Positions 45,195 to 56,479 of a DNA stretch of 64,000 bases are shown here, one piece after another. The notes beneath the pieces are model-generated. The model did not search any database, was not told where the DNA came from, and saw only the letters and a program-made list of their open reading frames with translations. The position numbers and the translations under genes were made by a program. Position 1 is the stretch's first letter, and every line of letters starts with the position of its first letter. The stretch covers positions 1 through 64,000 of the forward strand of contig BLZA01000019.1 in assembly GCA_013423385.1 (NCBI GenBank). Direction: 5' to 3'. The stretch is from Naganishia liquefaciens. Its lineage: Eukaryota; Basidiomycota; Tremellomycetes; Filobasidiales; Filobasidiaceae.

Positions 45195-46596
45195 CTAAAC
45201 CGGTACAAACCGCGCCATCAATTCGCGCTCCCACTCGCTCGGTACCCACTTTGCCGTTGGCGCCTCATTGCCCGCCTCCTCCTCCTCGTCAACGGCTGCT
45301 CCCGCCGCCGAAGTATCGTCGTCCTCGGCCGGACGCGCCTTCCGCTCAGCGATCGCCCGTTCAAACACGCTCCAGGGGATGCACCCCGTCTTACGTTCTC
45401 CAAAGTCGAATCCTTCTGTCTCCCCTGCGTCATTCGGAGCTGAGAGTTGGTCCGCTCCTTCGAGCGCCTCAGCTTCTTCGTCATGCGTCAGCGAGAACCG
45501 CCCCTGGCGTGTCCGCGTGAGCTTGACGACGTGTGCAGCGCTGCCGATCGCGAGGGCCACGTCGTGCACGATTGACCGGACATACGTCCCCGAAGAGACG
45601 GTCATCCGCAGGGTGAACGTTGGCGGAATGACATGCTGAGTCGTCGATTCGGCTGATGGCTCTTCGCCCTGCTGCGGAAGATCAGGAATGTCGAGTTGCG
45701 TGACTTTGGATGAGTCCCCATCAGCTGCCGGGGCCTCCTTCTTCTTCTTCCCTGAGCCTTCCAGATCCACGCCAAACGCCTTCTCCACAATCCCAGCCTC
45801 CCGAGTCAACCGACTCATCCGGAAATACACCTCGCGCTCTTCAGCACTGAGTTGTTCCTTGGGTGGAACGTAAGTGTGACCCCCATCTCCTGGGACGATG
45901 GTCGCTGGGGAAAAGGACTCGAGTTGCAGAAGAGAGATATTTGCGCGACGGGCATCAATGGGACGCGGGAGGGGCGTATTGGTGCGGGCGTATTCATATA
46001 ATGGTTTACCGTCCATCTTTAATGCAGAGAAGCTATGCAAACGGATTAATAATAGTCAAACAGAGGAAATGCAAGTACTCACATTGGTGGGACTTGCATG
46101 ATTTCGCCGCGAAACTTTTCCAGGGCCTGCTCGACGACTTCTCGAGTGACATGTGCCCAGGGTGCGGTGGACAGAATTGGTCCCTCAGAGTCGTATGTCG
46201 TCGTGCATGAGCCTAGTAATGCGGTAGTTGTATACGTCTGTAGAACGTATCAGAGACGTGAGCGAGATGCCAGGCTGTGAAGCTGACCTTTGTGCAATGC
46301 AAGAACTGCCCCAACTGCTTTGTCCCCTTGTTCACGCCAATCACTAATACCCCATCCGCCAGCGGATCCAAAGTCCCTCCTTGCCCAATCTTCAGTCCTC
46401 CTCGGTGCTTCATAAGCTTCTTGACTTCTGCTTTGATTTCCTGCGGTGTAACAGCCTTGGGGTCATGGAAGAGTCGGGATTCAGCCAGGAGCGGCTTGAT
46501 CATGTCGATGACGCGCATCGAGGTGGGGCCTGACGGCTTTTCAATGGGGACGAGCCCCGAGAGCGGAAAGTCGGGCAGGCGCACAGATTTGGGCAT
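45195..46596 (-). CDS. PUS4: tRNA pseudouridine-55 synthase (TruB/PUS4)
   Basis: It makes pseudouridine 55 in the T loop of tRNAs (nuclear and mitochondrial in yeast). The start (46594-46596) gives [20 protein letters not shown] and [13 protein letters not shown]. The catalytic-Asp motif is [20 protein letters not shown]. The second exon has [20 protein letters not shown] and [11 protein letters not shown]. The large third exon starts [17 protein letters not shown], carries [10 protein letters not shown] and [20 protein letters not shown], and has an acidic, Lys-rich insert ([16 protein letters not shown]). It ends [12 protein letters not shown]. Two short introns. Divergent from QRI7, another tRNA-modifying enzyme, across 242 bp. 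Confidence 0.94.
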
Positions 46597-46838
46597 GGTA
46601 CCGTTTACTCCAATATCTAGTTTGTTTTGAGAGGGAGAATCGTGCCTCTGTGCACCGGAATTGTGTTCATGTCGAATTCCTCATACCCTGGCCTACCTGC
46701 TCCAGATCGGATGCAGATCACCAAAATATCAGTTCGCCGGCCGCCGAACGCGATCGCCGTTGTGGTATTTCGACCGTTCAGTCGTCTTCAATGGAAGAAT
46801 CGATGCTCCGCTGTTCCGTAAACTGCAAATCATCAACC
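46597..46838. promoter_or_regulatory. shared divergent promoter PUS4 / QRI7
   Basis: 242 bp separate the start codons of two tRNA-modification genes, which may be co-expressed from it. No TATA box was seen. Co-regulation is inference. Confidence 0.5.
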
Positions 46839-48582
46839 ATGGCCGCTCTGCGTCGCCTCCCATCTCTCACAAGACCTTTCCGTCTTCTCGCCATCGAATC
46901 GTCAGCAGATGATTCGTGTGCAAGTATCGTTACAAGTGACCGGAGAATCTTGAGCAATGTCGTCGTGAAGCAACACTTGATACATGGTACGTCATCGGAT
47001 TGGTGATAGGCGCCGTGAGGTCGACTTTTCATTCTTCTCTGATAGAGAAGCTTGGGGGTATACATCCGATAAAAGCCCAAGACGCACATGCCAGGAACAT
47101 TGTGCGTTTGCGGCGAGATCTGGAATGATATTCGAGCTGATTCTTGACGAAGCCACTAGCGATTCGTACAGCTCTGCAGGAAGCGAACCTACTTGCAGCA
47201 GACATTGACGCATATGCCTTCACTCAAGGTCGGTCTCGTGCAGTGCTCAATTCTGTCTGTCACCAGCGCTGATTATAGCAAACCATAGGCCCAGGAATGT
47301 ACGGCTGCCTGAGCTGCGGGTCACACGCCGCCAATGCAATGGCCGGCATGATGGACAAACCCATCGTCGGCGTTCACCATATGGTGCGTCCTCCTTTCGA
47401 AAATCACTGCCTTTCCATAACTGATCAACGTGACCGGGGTAAAGCAAGCACACGCACTTACGCCCCTTCTCACCGAGTCCGAACCACCGCAGTTTCCGTT
47501 CCTGAATCTTCTGGTGAGCGGTGGCCATACGCTGCTTGTTCTCGCGACGGGGGAAACGCAATTCAAGATCCTTGCCAAAAGCCTTGATGACTCAATAGGG
47601 TACGTCTCCATCTCCTTGTGGTCATTCAGAAAAGCTCTGAAGTGTATCTTCAGAGACGCATTCGACAAGACCGCCAAAACGCTCCAAATCCCCTGGCTAC
47701 CCGGCCTTGGCCCTGGACCGTCCCTCGAAGCATACGCCCTCCCTCATCCGACCGACGAAAATATCACAAGCGCAACCGACCGCTACCTCGCCGAGATTCC
47801 GAAATTCAAGGTGGCCGTACCGCGTCAGATGGCGTTTTCGTTCGCGGGCTTGAAGACGCAAGTGCTCAAGGCCACAACAAAGTTTTTCCCTAATCTGCAG
47901 TTGAAGAAGGGGATGCCCGAAGGGTTGAAACGAGCCGTTGCACGGAGATTTCAGGAGGTGAATTGACTCGCGCACAGTCTGGTCTCCTTGCATACTGATA
48001 ATTCTACTCTAGGCGGCGATAACGCAGCTGGAGCAAAAAGTGCGTATGGGTTTGGACTACCTCGAAAACGGGGAAGGCAAGGCGCTCGTACAGGGTCAAC
48101 CAATTCGCGCGGTCATTGCGAGTGGTGGAGTCGCGAGCAACCAATATCTCCGGCAGAGGTAAGAGGCTTTGTGAACCAAATGACAGAAGAGTAAACTGAC
48201 TTGACGGGTTGGCTAGACTTGCTGCCACGCTGAAACAGCGCAATCCTGACTCGCCGAAACGTTTAGTATATCCGCCGGTAAGCATGAATCAATCTATCCA
48301 GCATATGGCTGCTGATACATCCCATTTTCTGTCAGGTGGCGCTCTGCACAGGTAAACCAGACGCAAATGAGATGCCCACTGAAACTATACTAACACTGTT
48401 CTCCAGACAACGCTGCAATGATTGCTTGGGCAGGCATCCTCAAGCTACGACGCCAGAATGGTGTTTCAGATCCTTTCGGGCCGTTGCTTCGGCCAAAATG
48501 GTCATTGGAGGCCTTAGAGGAGCAACGACCGCAAGAGAGCGAGCCGATGCCGCCTCCGGAAGTTAGCATTGTCAAGGATTGA
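46839..48582 (+). CDS. QRI7: mitochondrial tRNA t6A synthase QRI7 (Kae1/TsaD family)
   Basis: Threonylcarbamoyl-transfer enzyme acting on A37 of mitochondrial tRNAs. The start codon at 46839 gives MAALRRLPSLTRPFRLLAIE, an Arg-rich presequence running straight into the ASKHA fold (LLAIESSADDSCASIV). Then follow KLGGIHPIKAQDAHARNI, QGPGMYGCLSCGSHAANAMA, the metal-binding VHHMQAHAL, FLNLLVSGGHTLLVLATG, LDDSIGDAFDKTAK, FSFAGLKTQVLK, IRAVIASGGVASNQYLR and VALCTDNAAMIAWAG. The stop is at 48580-48582. Several short introns. All active-site motifs appear intact. Confidence 0.95.
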
Positions 48583-49213
48583 ATTTACACGCTCTTTCGT
48601 CGAGCATCACAATGTTTACAGTTTTTGGATCTGTATCCCCCATTCAAGCGCAAGACGTATACATGACCTGAGGGTTTCCCCCTTTGGTTTACTGAAACAT
48701 GGCTTGGAACTTTCGAAGCGGAGAGCCACCAACGCAATCTGAAATGTACATCCCAGAAGTCCTGTTGGATGAATCGAGATTCGCGTGATGATTTTCGCGT
48801 TCAAGAATTCCATGTGTCTGACAAGACGTTATTTGTTCCACCATGCTTGCCATGCGCGAGACACTACAGACTGTCTTAGCGCAACCCTTACTTCTCTCCC
48901 GCTGACCAGATTCGAGCGAGAGCCCAAGAGTAATAGGACTAAAGAGAGAAACCCGACACGGGTGGTCGCTCCTGACACGAGTTGACGTTCTCATCTTTGC
49001 ATCACAATTCGAAGCCAGGGATGGCCTGGATAGCCGACCTTTCTTATCAGAAGCAGCTTAGCCATGATTCGGAACCTATATCTCATATTGCGGGCAATAC
49101 ACCCTGCTCGACCTCGAGGACTCGGCTTGGCACGACTCTGGGTACGGCACGCTAACCATAATGACCATTGCTGTGTATTCATCAACCTAGAGCACAAGCC
49201 TTAAAGTTCCCCT
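48583..49213. other. tail-to-tail intergenic region
   Basis: About 630 bp between the 3' ends of QRI7 and VPS23. Nothing coding was recognised. Confidence 0.55.
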
Positions 49214-51335
49214 TCAAGCCCTCCCTCGCAGCTCCATCGTAATCTTTTCGATCAACGCCCGTTTCTGATACTGCTCACGCGCCAGTACCCGAATTTGCTG
49301 AAGGAGGCAATCCGGTCAGTGGAGATTAGCGCAAAGGAAAGTCGTCTCACCTTTAAGAACCGGTCGAGATCTATCCGCTCTGCGTCAAGGGCTCGTGCAA
49401 GGTGGTATATAGTGTCCTCGATGGCATTATCTTCCGCGACGAGGTCTATGAGTCTGAGAAACGCTGTGAGCTTTCAGCCTCAACGATCGGCGGGATTGAC
49501 CTACTGATTATGCACAATACTGATGCTGCATACCACTTCATCAACGCTAACCTCCCCTCGTTGTTCCAACTCTTCGCACCGCTTCTCTCCATTCTTCACG
49601 ACCTCGCCTACCTTGTTCACCACGCCCTCGCACACCCCACGCACGGCCTCCAAGCGTGCCATCTCGTCTCGTATCGCGGGCTCTCCGCTCTCGAGATCAG
49701 CACGGACGGATTCGAGCTGTGTTGTTTGCGAGTTCAGGTGCGACAGGAGGAGCGGCAGGCGTGCGGATAGTTGTGCAGAGAGGAGCGAATGGAGGTGGAG
49801 TGTCGTCGGCGGAAGGGGTCGTGATGGCGGTGCGACGCCTTCTGCGAAAGGGGCCGGAGATTGGGACTGAGGCGTGATGGGGGCAAGACCTTCATCGTCT
49901 ACATCAAAGAGATCCCTGATGGGCGGTTTTGGCGCCGTACGTGGCAGGGGTGCCGCTTGTGGCGATCTCGGAACCTGTTGCTGTCCAAGCGGCTGATATG
50001 TGTGGGGAGCATACCCATTAACGGAGCCCGGCATTTGTGGGCGGTATACTTCATGCGGACGAAGTAGTGCCGGAGGACCGGTCACTGGTGGTCCGTTCCG
50101 TGGGTCTGATATATGCGGAGTAGGCATCGCATGTGTACGTAACGGCGACCCGGCGGAGATGGGGACCGCATCTTGTCTCGCGTGTTGTCGTAGAGGTGAA
50201 GGCGGGACTGGCGGCGGGCCCGATGTTGCGTTTGCTGGACCCGAGAAAGTATTCACGGACAATGTAGGTGAGGCGGCAGGCGGAGGCCGGTACACGGGTA
50301 ACTGATCAGGTATTGGGGTAACGGGCGGTGCAGGCCGCGGCGGTGGGCGTGGTTCAGCATTTGCGGGTTGAGTTTGCGGACGAGCATAGACGGGTGGTTG
50401 AGCGGAGAAGATTTGTTGCAGATTTGAAAGAAGGGATGCAAGAGAGTGTCCCTAGAAGCAGCGTGTTAGCTATGTCGTATGATTTATCTAGAACGCTAGA
50501 CTGCATCAAGGTCTTCTGGGCGGAACGGCGACGACAAGCACTTGAGCCGAGACCGTCAACTCCTGCCAACGTTCCTGCCTTAGGATATACGGAAGGAACG
50601 CAATCACTGGATACATCGGGAAGCTTGCCCAACATTCCGCACTCTGCCCATATCAGATACGCCGATCCTTCCTAGTACTTCTTCGCACAATCCTGGTACT
50701 TGTTCGCGCAATCCAGAACGAGATACGCCTGTGATGGCTCATCCCGGACAAATCGCATCTTGACAACACTCACCTCCCATTTCCTCTCCCAGTCCACAAC
50801 AACCCCACCGATAATTCTACCACTCGGCTCGACCTCTGCACTCCTGCGGATCGCCATCTCCCGCGTCGGCTGAACATACACCATCGGCGCCCTTCGGGGG
50901 TACTCGAGCGGAAACCAGACACATAGCGGGATGTGGTAGGTTGCGTTCCGGTAACTTATCGGGAGCGTACCGTGGCATTGAAGGAGAAGATGGGTTTGGC
51001 CCGAATCGTAAGCTGCATGACGAGAAGGTGATTGGTCAGGATCATAACAGTGCTAGGGTATAACGAGATACAAGAGGATGGGTTGAGCGATTCTGTCCTC
51101 CATGTGGGAGCGGCGTCAGGGAGAGCCTGATCACTGGTCAACTCCCCTCTCAGTACAACACCGCCTGACCCTCGACCTCCTCAGACGAAACGCGAAACTC
51201 ACTATACGCCTCTGTCCGCACCTGCAACGTCGGAAACCGATCCAACGCCTGGCCGACTTCACGTGCGAGATCGGCAGCGGAAGGATACGGCACGAGGACG
51301 CGCTTGAGCCAGTCTTGGATGACGGGACTGGGCAT
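49214..51335 (-). CDS. VPS23: ESCRT-I subunit VPS23/TSG101
   Basis: It sorts ubiquitinated cargo into multivesicular bodies. The start (51333-51335) gives MPSPVIQDWLKRVLVPYPSA and the UEV domain (TEAYSEF; YRNATYHIPLCVWFPLEYPR; RAPMVYVQPT). A long Pro-rich linker follows (PVYARPQTQPANAEPRPPP; MYRPPPAASPTLS). Next is a coiled coil (LLLSHLNSQTTQLESVRADL). The C-terminal steadiness box reads LIDLVAEDNAIEDTIYHLAR, ALDAERIDLDRFLK and REQYQKRALIEKI. The stop is at 49214-49216. Several short introns in the UEV region. Divergent from the UBE3D-like gene across 263 bp. Confidence 0.92.
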
Positions 51336-51598
51336 CGCGCGTGAGTTGATGCCAACGGGGGAACGGGGGGGGGGGGAATGAGGAGGAAGAGGGGGATGGG
51401 TTTATGACGAATCGCATCGCCGGGCCGATCAGACAAGGGACAGCGTAAATTCAGGAATTTACAAGGGAAAACTGCCTGGAAAGGCGTAAATTGTCTTCAT
51501 TTCCTTCTGGGGCAGCTGCTCGATCACGCGAAACCGAGTTTCCGGCAGACAGGCATCCCCTCTCCTCTCCTCGGTCCATTCCATTCTCACAACGGATC
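51336..51598. promoter_or_regulatory. shared divergent promoter VPS23 / UBE3D-like, with poly-G tract
   Basis: 263 bp between start codons. A run of about 13 consecutive G lies near 51366-51378, close to the VPS23 start. The promoter role is inferred from position. Confidence 0.5.
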
Positions 51599-53854
51599 AT
51601 GCGCATCTCCTTCTTTGCTCAGTCACAGCAACACATCGCCGCCCTCGCGCTTCGTCTTGAAACCCACACAAAAGGGAACATTACGCTTATTGCAGATCCC
51701 CAAGGGATCCAGCTCGAGCTCACTCAAGGCGGACGCCCTCCCATATGCCTCCCTCGGATTCCACTCTCGGTACAAACGCTTCCATCGCGTCAAACAATCT
51801 CCCTCAATCGCAATGACGGAATATACGAACTCAAGCTTCCCCTCGAGCCAAAGGCCGTGGGATTAGATGTGCTCAAAGTGCCCATGAGCGCGGTTGAGTT
51901 GGACGCGCGTAGAGTCCGGAGGGCGCGTTGTCTGCGGTGTCGTCACGTCATCTGGGACGTACGGACATTCGAATCGGCACATACTCTTCCTACATATAAC
52001 AACGGCAACACTCAACCACCGCTAAAAATCCCTCGTCAAGAAACGACCATCCCGCCTCGCGGATCCTACACATTTCGCGCGCTCCCCTCGGCGCACTGGC
52101 ACGAATCGTCCGAGGCGTGGCTGTGTCACCCTTCCGGAGAATTCACGGGCAAACTCCAGCGCTGGGTTGAAAAGGGTTGGTGGCCCCGTTGGCGGGTTGG
52201 GTTGGTTGGGGAAAGGGCGGTGAATGTGAGGGTTCGGCCTGGAAGGGAGGAAGAGGGCGCAGTTGTGAGTCTTTCAGCATCTTTTGTCTGTTGCCGGTGT
52301 GGTTGTGCGATATAAGAGAGCAAGACAAGCCGATCATGTACGCGTTCGCGCGAATGACCCGTCAGCTTTCGGCAACCGTGATCTAACATAGCGGCTATTC
52401 TGTAAGCCAGCAACGTCGAAGGACGTTTCACGAAGCAGTACTTGATTCGGTTTTTGTACGTAAAGCGACCTGGAGCACAGGCTCCCTTCGTCGTATGATC
52501 GCGTTTCATGTGCATCTTCGCATACGCAGAATTCGAATGGGCTGTATACTTTTCAAGAAAAGTCTCGCCTTGTGTGAACGGGTATAAAAGAAGGACCTTG
52601 CATTGCGCGCTTCTCGGTCGTAATCGTTCGCGGATACGAGTGAGACAGTATTCCAACGCACAAGGCGCCGATACAAGTGCCCAACAACAAAAATTCCCAC
52701 CGTGATTCCGCTCCGCTCGAGTTCGAGCTCGTCTTCATTCGGGGTCATCGTGGCAAACCCTCTTGCAGCGGTAGCTTTGGTGGCCTCGGTGATTGCGGGT
52801 CTTGCTTGTCCAAGGGCGGAGTCGTACGCGGGAGAACCTCGCTGAATACCTTTTGGAATGCCGTGAGTATCAAGTCGGTCCGGAAGCTACTTGTCGAGGG
52901 GACATTTCAATGTTGGAAGTTTTGAATGGGATAATCTGTGCCGTTTCCTCTTCCTCTCCATTTTTTCCAGGGGTTTATGATCCATCGATTATGGGAACGC
53001 TGACTTATCGGTTGCGTCCGTTGATAGGAACCCTCTCTCACTGACTGGCATCCGCTCACTTGTCCGATACCGACTTGCAAAGCGTCACTTGGTACACGCA
53101 ACATTCGGTTCATCACCTCGGAGGAGGATGCAGAGGACCCCCTGGACTTCGATGCTCCTAATGGGGCGAAAGGCTTCGGCCAGCGGATCGCAGAGACGTG
53201 GCGGCTCGACAAATTCGCCGTGCAATTTATCGATAAGGATGATCTGTGAGTATACCCTCCTGTCCTCCTACAGAGATTCGGAAAGCTTCATTTCCTAACG
53301 CTGTTTCCGTTCTTTGACACTTGTGTCGATCATTAGCGAAGTATCTTGCCATGTCGACGAGATCCTTTCCACTGAAATGCTCGAATGCGCGCAGTCGCTC
53401 GGCATCAGAAAGTTCCGCCTCGCGGAAGAAGGCACCGGCTTGGAGCGCTTGTCGGTACGTGTTCTTCCCGTTCGCCGTTTCTCAGGTGCTTATCATCGAT
53501 GTCTAGCTCTGGCTTTTCAATCCCGATGCCGACATTGCGTGGGGAAGTATTGAAATCGATTCGGCCACGGGCGATGTGATTCAAAATATCCGATCAGGTC
53601 GATTTGCGACGATACTTTGGCAAGATTCAGATTCAATGCAGTAAGCACGCTCTCTCTCTCTCTGGTCAGCCAATCGGTTTACCGTCAGCCTTTTAATCAG
53701 CGGGACGACGGCAACGTCGGAGCGGCATGAAATTCTTAGCTTTCCTCCTTCGGTTATAGAGACGATTCGTGCGACTCTACAGGGCGATGTTGATGCTGTG
53801 CCGTCGATTCCGATACGGATGGGGAACTGGCGGACGGGATATATCAGAAGATGA
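51599..53854 (+). CDS. UBE3D/IPA1-type HECT-like E2-binding protein
   Basis: Relatives are human UBE3D and yeast Ipa1 (an atypical E3 linked to mRNA 3' processing). Five exons (51599-52264, 53028-53245, 53337-53454, 53507-53640, 53689-53854) give 433 residues. The first exon carries the family signature FRALPSAHWHESSEAWLCHP. Exon 2 has a Cys motif ending TCPIPTCKASLG, comparable to human CKRCKVMLG. Exons 3-4 encode the conserved end (WRLDKFAVQF, KFRLAEEG, LSLWLFNPDADIAW). Intron 1 (52265-53027, 763 nt) is over ten times the local norm; its borders were chosen because they keep frame and are preceded by a CTGAC branch-like site. It contains a candidate antisense gene. Exons 1 and 2 could instead be two genes, but the C-terminal homology argues for one. 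Confidence 0.75.
52506..52905 (-). CDS. candidate small gene nested antisense in an intron
   Basis: On the strand opposite the UBE3D-like gene, inside its long intron, a two-exon model (52905-52891 and 52841-52506, intron 49 nt with GT-AG borders) gives 116 residues in frame to a stop. The protein reads MSPRQRGSPAYDSALGQARP, then FATMTPNEDELELERSGITV, GIFVVGHLYRRLVRW and a basic tail. One short hydrophobic stretch (GITVGIFVVGHLY) could be a membrane segment. I do not recognise the family. Support is only the open frame, the normal-sized intron and protein-like composition; it could be chance. Confidence 0.35.
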
Positions 53855-54053
53855 TATCGAGCTCACACTCTGACAAAGGAGCTTGTCGTCCGAGAACGCT
53901 CGCAAGGTCGGAATCTGTGCAGAATCGGAACCTTGGATCATGGCAGAGGCAACGCAAAGCCCTTCACCGATGGCCATAGCGGAGACCGTTTGTATGGCAA
54001 CAGCTGCATAATTTCAGAAAGGAAGACTTGAAAGGAGGAAGGATATAAAGGGG

Positions 54054-54914
54054 TTGATGGTGAATAGATTGCTCCAAGCTCTGAACAAGACAGAGATGTA
54101 TAACCATCGCGGTCAATCAATCTTCGGAATCTGGAATCGGCACCTCCTTCGAAATCTGATGTCAACGATGTCATCTTCGACCTCCAGAGAAAGGCTTTCT
54201 AGCTTCATGAGCGGACGCAGCAGTGCCTTTTCCGGCCTCAATAGTAGATGGTCACGCCGAATGCAAACCTTCTTCAGCGCAAATGCACACCCCTCTAGTT
54301 CAATCGAGACACGTATATTCTACACTCCGGCGGAACTCGATAGTGTATCCTGGGAACTCAATCCAAGCTCGATCGCTGCCTCCAACACAGAGCCGATCTC
54401 CGATCAGGAATGGCAAAGAGAATGCGCTCAGGCATCGACCGGTGAATGCCCTCCTCAAGCTCTTGAGGATAAATACACTCAAGGGAAGGGCAAATCATAC
54501 ATTCAGTGCAAGCTAGACCTGAATGAAATACAGGATAATGTGATTAAGTTATGCTGTAGGTTTGGAGATGGGCGTGGATGGGAATTGTCGTTGGAGACTG
54601 AGCTTGAACAGTGCAATGGACCTGAGTCCAATTCGGTGGAAGGCTCAGAGAGAATTACTTTCGCCATACGAGTTTATCGCACAGACGATGTTGCGCAGCC
54701 GGAGGTTTATCGGCAATCTCATTCTCGTCCTGCCGTAAAGAAGCATCTATTGCTGTTCTTGATAGACAGAAACAATATAGCCTTGGCACAGGCGTCTGTA
54801 CTTACACAATCGCAACTGCTCGAGATGGCCAAGGCGGATTGCATCTTCGAAGAATGGCGTCGAAGGTGGCTTCTAGTAGCAGCGGAGAGCTTTGAACGGA
54901 TCAGTAATCGATGA
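54054..54914 (+). CDS. hypothetical protein, single exon
   Basis: 286 codons without interruption, starting MMVNRLLQALNKTEMYNHRG 200 bp after the UBE3D-like stop. The N-terminal third is Ser/Arg-rich (STSRERLSSFMSGRSSAFS). The rest is mixed polar with KLDLNEIQDNVIKLCCRFGD and a Trp-rich end (FEEWRRRWLLVAAESF). No signal peptide, membrane span or known motif. A later Met (MSTMSSS) could be the true start. Unlike most genes here it has no visible intron, so it may be a lineage-specific gene or a chance frame. Confidence 0.45.
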   Translation: MMVNRLLQALNKTEMYNHRGQSIFGIWNRHLLRNLMSTMSSSTSRERLSSFMSGRSSAFSGLNSRWSRRMQTFFSANAHPSSSIETRIFYTPAELDSVSWELNPSSIAASNTEPISDQEWQRECAQASTGECPPQALEDKYTQGKGKSYIQCKLDLNEIQDNVIKLCCRFGDGRGWELSLETELEQCNGPESNSVEGSERITFAIRVYRTDDVAQPEVYRQSHSRPAVKKHLLLFLIDRNNIALAQASVLTQSQLLEMAKADCIFEEWRRRWLLVAAESFERISNR

Positions 54915-56479
54915 TGAGTAAGAATTCTACTCCTCTGAGCTGTCTTACCGTGGCTTGAACACGCAGAGCTTATAAAATTGAGCTGTTCTTTGGATCAGCT
55001 CGCCTATCAGCCTATTCTTTCGTGAATCTCCCATGTATTGACGGCAGTGAATGCAAAGCAGGAGAAATCAGCCATATTCTCTTGATCAGTCAGTCCGAAT
55101 AGTCCTACAGATTCCACTTCCGAGCATGCCACATTATCAAAATGTGACCCCTTTTCGCCTTTGATCAAATCCCCCCTTCCAGTTCAGATGGATTCAAGTG
55201 TTGCAGCTGGCTTGACGCAGGCTACAGGGAAGCGTAGCATCCGACTATGCACTCTTTTTCACCGGACAGAGGTGCTGACTCGTGTCTCGAGCTACACGCG
55301 AATATATCAGGAACTGATCTTCTTAGCTATCACCCGCCGTCATCTTTGTCAAGTTGTTGGCTGACCCCGGTCGAACGCCCTGCGTACACTCAATCGCCTT
55401 TAGGTCTGCGAGTCGCCCGTTCGATTCCGGGTGAAGCCGACAATTTGACGGAGGTTCGATCGTCACCCAACTCTGGTATGAGACCGTCAAAAAGACGCCC
55501 TATACGGAGATACTAGCTGCGGCGGTATCGCGAGTAGCGGCTGAAATCGTTGAAAGCGCGCTTAACCAGGGCAAGGCGGCCTGAGGACCTCCTGGGCGCC
55601 CAAGATGACGGCACTTTTCTTTTTCGTTGGGTCTCGACACTTAGTGGAAAGTTGCCCGACACTCGGGCATTGTGAAAGGTTCTCGCCACCGCCTGAGTTA
55701 ATAGACTTCGACTCTGAAGCTGTTGTTGCCGGAGGTTTCGCGTGTAATATCAATCCATCTACAGCTAGCCTTCTTGTGACTTCTATCCGCTCAATCTGAG
55801 AAAATTCTAGCCATCGATTATGGAAGTCAACTATCAATAAGCCGATTTTTTTCGAGAGCACTATATGCTCAACGCCACGACGGCGTGCACTCGGAAATTC
55901 AGCCTTGCCTAAGCCTGAACCCGCGTGTCACTGTCCAGCCACGTCACGGAGTACTCAGGCCGCAGTGTTACCATCAGTACTGCTAAAAGGCTTCTCTCGG
56001 CTGTCTTCGTTCGGAACTCCCCCAATGGTATCGCTGGCTGAGTTGCTTACTTGATGCCAATATGGGGTCCTCTGAGTTGCTGTTCACATATCAGAGGCCA
56101 TAGCCATCACCTCCAGGGGCCAATGTCAGGAGTGTCATTTTTGCAAAGTCAATCTGGACCAAAAAACCATCCACATGAAGTCTTTGTATTCGCTCGCCAA
56201 CGGTTATGGCTATGGCCAAACTATTACACAGCTTGAGCAAAGGAGGCCACAACAGCTCCGGTAAGAGTCTGAATGCTGATAAATGCCTTGCAGAACGTGA
56301 CCAGCTTTTCGCTCTTCGGATTCAGGCGGACTTGAACCACAGAAATCACAACCATAAATGAGGGTTCACAACTATAGCTCATCCTTGAATGGTCGGAGGA
56401 TACAGGAGCTTCCTTTCATGATAACTGCGAATGCTCAATGATCGCCCGATGTCGTGGCCACCCCTTGAAAATGCAGATC
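54915..56479. other. gene-poor stretch
   Basis: About 1.57 kb. Short frames on the plus strand (55161-55516) overlap each other and lack motifs. A tRNA T-arm-like sequence near 55414-55431 was examined and rejected. Nothing else was recognised. Confidence 0.5.

Noticed and set aside
45195-45640. Plus-strand frames over the PUS4 3' end
   Set aside because: Antisense to conserved PUS4 coding sequence; Ser/Pro/Arg-rich shadows.
55414-55431. tRNA T-arm-like gcccgttcgattccgggt
   Set aside because: The stem is only 4 bp around an 8-base loop; no A-box, D arm or matching 5' acceptor strand was found upstream.
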